DNA from: an uncultured Candidatus Woesearchaeota archaeon | GTDB taxonomy: Archaea > Nanobdellota > Nanobdellia > Woesearchaeales > 21-14-0-10-32-9 | DNA: 8,197 nucleotides | Assembly: GCA_903891505.1 (NCBI GenBank) | Contig: CAITEO010000075.1 | Coordinates: forward strand, 1-8,197 | Direction: 5' to 3' | Part shown: one piece after another, positions 5,122-8,197 of the stretch | How the letters are laid out: each line of letters begins with the position of its first letter | Numbering within the stretch: the first letter of the stretch is position 1 | Made by a program: the position numbers and the translations under genes | Notes under the pieces: model-generated | What the model saw: the letters and a program-made list of their open reading frames with translations, nothing else | Databases searched by the model: none | What the model was told of the DNA's origin: nothing

Positions 5122-8115
5122 ATGCAAGAGAACGTAGATGTAAATAAAGATAGAATAGTCTTTCATAGCAAGCCGTATGCAGATCACGAGATTCTAAGAA
5201 TATTTAACCCTCTTGTTCTTGAATGGTGGATGTCAACTTTCAGCGAATTTTCCCCACCACAAAAATTTGCAATCGTAAACATACACAAGCGAGAGAACAC
5301 ACTCGTTTCAAGTCCAACTGGTTCTGGAAAAACACTTAGTGCATTCATCGCCATATTAAACGAACTTACATCACTTAGACTTGCAGATAAACTCGAGGAT
5401 AAAATATATTGTGTCTATGTAAGTCCTCTAAAAGCTCTTGGAAACGATATTCAAAAAAATCTAAATGAACCTCTTGTTGCAATTCAAAAAATAGTTGATG
5501 AAAAACTCAAACTGAAGAGAAATGACCAAAAAAGTGCAGGAGAAAAACAAATAAAACTAACGTCCAAGCAAAGCACGCTCAATATTCGCGTCGGAGTTAG
5601 AACTGGAGACACAAGCACAAGCGCAAGATCAAAGATGGCAAGAGCTCCTCCACACATTCTAATAACTACGCCAGAATCACTTGCAATCATGCTAACCTCT
5701 CAAAAATTCAGAGAGAATTTTAAGAGCGTTGAATGGGTGATTGTTGATGAAGTCCACGCAATGGCAGATAGCAAACGAGGAACGCACTTAAGTCTTAGCC
5801 TTGAGCGTTTGAACTCAATAAAACCTTTTTGCAGAATCGGCCTTTCTGCAACAGTTTCGCCGCTCGAAGAAATCGCGAAGTTTCTCGTCGGATACGAAAA
5901 TCCAGAACAAAAATTATTCAGACCGTGTAAAATAATAGACGTCAATTATTTAAAAAAAATGGATTTGAAAGTTCTAAGTCCCGTCAACAACTTAATTACG
6001 ACGCCGTTCAAAGACACGCATGTTGCAACATATAATTTAATTAATGACTTAATTCAGCACCACAAAACAACACTCATCTTCACAAACACAAGAAGTGCAA
6101 CAGAGCGTGTCGTTCATAATTTGAAAGATAAATTCCCAAAGAATTACATGCAAGTAGATGAAAGCGAAGAACCAATAAGTGAAGAAGAGCTTGAAAAACT
6201 TGACGAGATAGAGAGAAAATTAACAGAACAAGAAACTAAAGAAGAACAACATCGCAATCAAGAAATTTCAGATTATAAACTAAAAACCATGCAATCCAAT
6301 AGCAAAGAAATTCAGAAAAAAGAAGCAGAGCGTCTTGAAGAATTTAAATCACAAGAAAAAGAATACAAAGAAGAAATAAAAATAGCAAGAGAACTCGCGA
6401 CCAAAGCAGGCAAATCACTAAAAGATGCATCATTCATCGGTGCACATCATGGATCTCTTAGTCAAGAACTAAGACTCGCTATCGAGAATCGTCTTAAAGA
6501 AGGAAAATTAAAAGCCGTCGTCTCGTCGACATCACTAGAACTAGGCATCGATATTGGATATATCGATCTTGTTATTCTTCTTGGAAGTCCGAAGAGCGTC
6601 GCCAGGGCGCTCCAAAGAATCGGACGCTCAGGACATAAACTCCACGACACATCAATGGGAAGAATAATCGCACTAGATAGAGATGATCTCGTCGAGTGTT
6701 CAGTTCTTTTGAAAGCAGCAACAGAAAAGAAAATTGATAGAGTGCACATTCCAACAAATGTGTTTGATGTACTCGCACAGCAAATATTCGGCATTGCAAT
6801 CGAGGACAAACAAAATATCGACCAAGTATATGACTTAGTACGTCACAGCTATTCATATGGAACGCTCGAACGACGCGATTACGACGACGTATTAAAATAT
6901 CTCGCAGGAGAATATGCTGACCTCGAGGAGAGAAATGTTTATGCGAAAATTTGGATTGATTGGAACACTCGTGAAATGGGCAAGCGCGGAAAAATGGCTA
7001 GAGTTATTTACATGACAAACGTCGGCACAATTCCTGACGAGACAAATGTAAAAGTAAAACTAGGCGCGCAATACATAGGAAGCATTGCAGAGCCATTTCT
7101 CGAGAGACTCAAGCGTGGCGACGTATTTGTTCTCGGCGGGCAAACTTATGAATTTCAATACGCGCAAGGCATGACTGCATTCGTCAAGACGAGCATAAAT
7201 AGACCGCCGACTGTTCCTAGTTGGTTCTCAGAAATGCTCCCTTTAAGTTTTGATCTTGCAATGGAAATACAAAAATTCAGACGCTACATGGAAGATCACT
7301 TCAAAGAGAGCGAATCAAAACAAACAATCCTTGATTTCATCCACGACTATTTGTATGTCGATGAATACGGCGCAAATAGCATCTATGAATATTTCAAAGA
7401 ACAATTTGAATATGCAGAGATTCCGCACGACAAAAAAATGATAGTTGAATATTATGATGATCCAAAGAATAGATACATCATATTTCATTCTCTATATGGC
7501 AGACGAACAAACGACGTACTTAGCCGTGCTCTTGCATTTGTTCTAAGCAAAATACATGGCAAAGATATCGAGATAAATATTAACGACAACGGATTTTATC
7601 TCATCGCGCCGAAAGGAAGATCAGTTCAAGCATCTCGCGCATTTAGTTTATTAAAAGAAGAAAATCTTCGCGAAGTTATGAAACATGCACTTGAAAAAAC
7701 AGAAGTTTTGAATAGACGATTTAGACATTGCGCAGGACGCGCGCTCATGATTCTTCGAAACTACAAAGGCCATAGCAAAAGTGTTGGACGCCAACAAGCA
7801 AGCTCCAGGTTGCTCATCAGCGCCATTCGAAGAATAAGTAACGATTTCATAATACTTCGTGAAGCACGCCGTGAAGTTCTCGAAGATTTAATGGACATCT
7901 TCCACGCAGAAGAAGTTCTAAAGGATATCGATAGTGGAAAAATCTTGGTGAAAGAAATTCACACAGAAATACCAACTCCCTTCGCATTCAATTTAATCAG
8001 CATGGGCTACCAAGACATCATGAAGATCGAGGACAAACAACAATTCCTAAAACACATGCATGAAATGGTCCTTGCGAAGATAAGCTTGAAAACGAGAAGA
8101 AAGATGGAAGAATAA
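5122..8115 (+). CDS. lhr: Lhr-type superfamily 2 ATP-dependent helicase with coiled-coil insertion
   Basis: Lhr proteins move 3'-5' on single strands using ATP and unwind DNA or RNA:DNA duplexes; roles in repair and RNA handling are reported. Helicase motifs are intact in the 997 residues: Q motif (Q47), Walker A SPTGSGKT (64-71), Ia YVSPLKAL (99-106), Ib TTPESL (182-187), DEVH (209-212), SAT (242-244), IV LIFTNTRS (318-325), V SSTSLELGIDIG (468-479) and VI QRIGRSGH (498-505). The winged-helix and Lhr-specific parts follow, with AKIWIDW (608-614), GTIPDE (635-640), GDVFVLGG (666-673) and PTVPSW (696-701). Two stretches are longer than I expect: about residues 125-155 between Ia and Ib, and a large charged helix at about 338-437 inside RecA2. 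No frameshift is seen. The tail is unremarkable. It is transcribed from its own TATA-like box, downstream of the small zinc-protein gene. Confidence 0.95.
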   Translation: MQENVDVNKDRIVFHSKPYADHEILRIFNPLVLEWWMSTFSEFSPPQKFAIVNIHKRENTLVSSPTGSGKTLSAFIAILNELTSLRLADKLEDKIYCVYVSPLKALGNDIQKNLNEPLVAIQKIVDEKLKLKRNDQKSAGEKQIKLTSKQSTLNIRVGVRTGDTSTSARSKMARAPPHILITTPESLAIMLTSQKFRENFKSVEWVIVDEVHAMADSKRGTHLSLSLERLNSIKPFCRIGLSATVSPLEEIAKFLVGYENPEQKLFRPCKIIDVNYLKKMDLKVLSPVNNLITTPFKDTHVATYNLINDLIQHHKTTLIFTNTRSATERVVHNLKDKFPKNYMQVDESEEPISEEELEKLDEIERKLTEQETKEEQHRNQEISDYKLKTMQSNSKEIQKKEAERLEEFKSQEKEYKEEIKIARELATKAGKSLKDASFIGAHHGSLSQELRLAIENRLKEGKLKAVVSSTSLELGIDIGYIDLVILLGSPKSVARALQRIGRSGHKLHDTSMGRIIALDRDDLVECSVLLKAATEKKIDRVHIPTNVFDVLAQQIFGIAIEDKQNIDQVYDLVRHSYSYGTLERRDYDDVLKYLAGEYADLEERNVYAKIWIDWNTREMGKRGKMARVIYMTNVGTIPDETNVKVKLGAQYIGSIAEPFLERLKRGDVFVLGGQTYEFQYAQGMTAFVKTSINRPPTVPSWFSEMLPLSFDLAMEIQKFRRYMEDHFKESESKQTILDFIHDYLYVDEYGANSIYEYFKEQFEYAEIPHDKKMIVEYYDDPKNRYIIFHSLYGRRTNDVLSRALAFVLSKIHGKDIEININDNGFYLIAPKGRSVQASRAFSLLKEENLREVMKHALEKTEVLNRRFRHCAGRALMILRNYKGHSKSVGRQQASSRLLISAIRRISNDFIILREARREVLEDLMDIFHAEEVLKDIDSGKILVKEIHTEIPTPFAFNLISMGYQDIMKIEDKQQFLKHMHEMVLAKISLKTRRKMEE
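6133..6432 (+). other. Coiled-coil-like insertion in the second RecA domain of Lhr
   Basis: Residues about 338-437 separate motif IV (LIFTNTRSATERVV) from IGAHHGSLSQELR, which in Lhr proteins are usually joined by a short link. The inserted part is dominated by Glu, Lys and Gln, has almost no Gly or Pro, and is predicted to be one or two long helices, perhaps an antiparallel hairpin. The reading frame and codon use run on unchanged, so it is a protein insertion and not a frameshift or intein; no intein junction residues are seen. Confidence 0.75.
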
Positions 8116-8130
8116 ACTGCGCATTACCTG

Positions 8131-8158
8131 CTTTTTTCGTAAATTTTTCGAGTTTTGT
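8131..8158 (+). terminator. T-rich terminator-like sequence after Lhr
   Basis: Three oligo-T runs (8132-8137, 8144-8148 and 8153-8156) follow the stop codon within 45 bases and without a strong hairpin. Archaeal RNA polymerase terminates at such U-rich 3' ends, with the FttA/aCPSF1 nuclease. The remaining bases to the window edge show no further gene. Confidence 0.55.
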
Positions 8159-8197
8159 TCAAACAGAGATATTAACAAAACAATTTTTATTATTCTG

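Noticed and set aside
6462..6856. Minus-strand open frames opposite the Lhr gene
   Set aside because: They lie entirely against a strongly conserved helicase core and show no motifs or start signals of their own. The same holds for the frames opposite nre (2563-2763), the phosphoesterase (4009-4311, 4429-4611) and the rest of lhr.

Overview
The window reads as an AT-rich archaeal genome segment, most likely from a small-genome DPANN-type lineage (Woesearchaeota/Pacearchaeota-like; lineage is inferred, not proven). Archaeal signs seen directly are a transcription factor E gene, an Nre-family repair gene, two class III (archaellin/type IV pilin-type) signal sequences, an Lhr-type helicase, and TATA-like boxes about 23-45 bases before most start codons, several of them placed as for leaderless transcripts.

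Left part (1-1682, minus strand): two tandem pilin-like genes, 26 bases apart. The promoter-proximal one (1169-1651) is a plain 160-residue pilin. The second (1142 to beyond the left edge) has the same pilin head, then four cysteine-rich modules repeating at exactly 49 residues. Both begin at a GTG, share near-identical nucleotide blocks, and carry an A8-A9 run just before the signal-peptide cleavage site. Between this pair and the divergent nre gene lies a perfect 15-base direct repeat with 20-base period.

Middle (1818-3974, plus strand): an Nre-family DNA repair gene whose open frame stops at 2936. The missing C-terminus, ending in a PCNA-binding-like QKTLAGF motif, continues in the -1 frame to 3049, so the gene carries a frameshift, or the sequence has an error. 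About 400 bases with no convincing gene follow, then transcription factor E (tfe).

Right part (4016-8197, plus strand): an archaeal calcineurin-like phosphoesterase, a 57-residue putative zinc-binding protein too short for most gene callers, and a 997-residue Lhr-type helicase. The helicase has a roughly 100-residue charged coiled-coil-like insertion in its second RecA domain. T-rich terminator-like sequence follows it.

Nre, the phosphoesterase and Lhr suggest a nucleic-acid repair or processing neighbourhood, with a basal transcription factor in the middle. Each gene seems to have its own TATA box, so this is a cluster rather than one operon. The pilin pair looks like an independent surface-structure unit.
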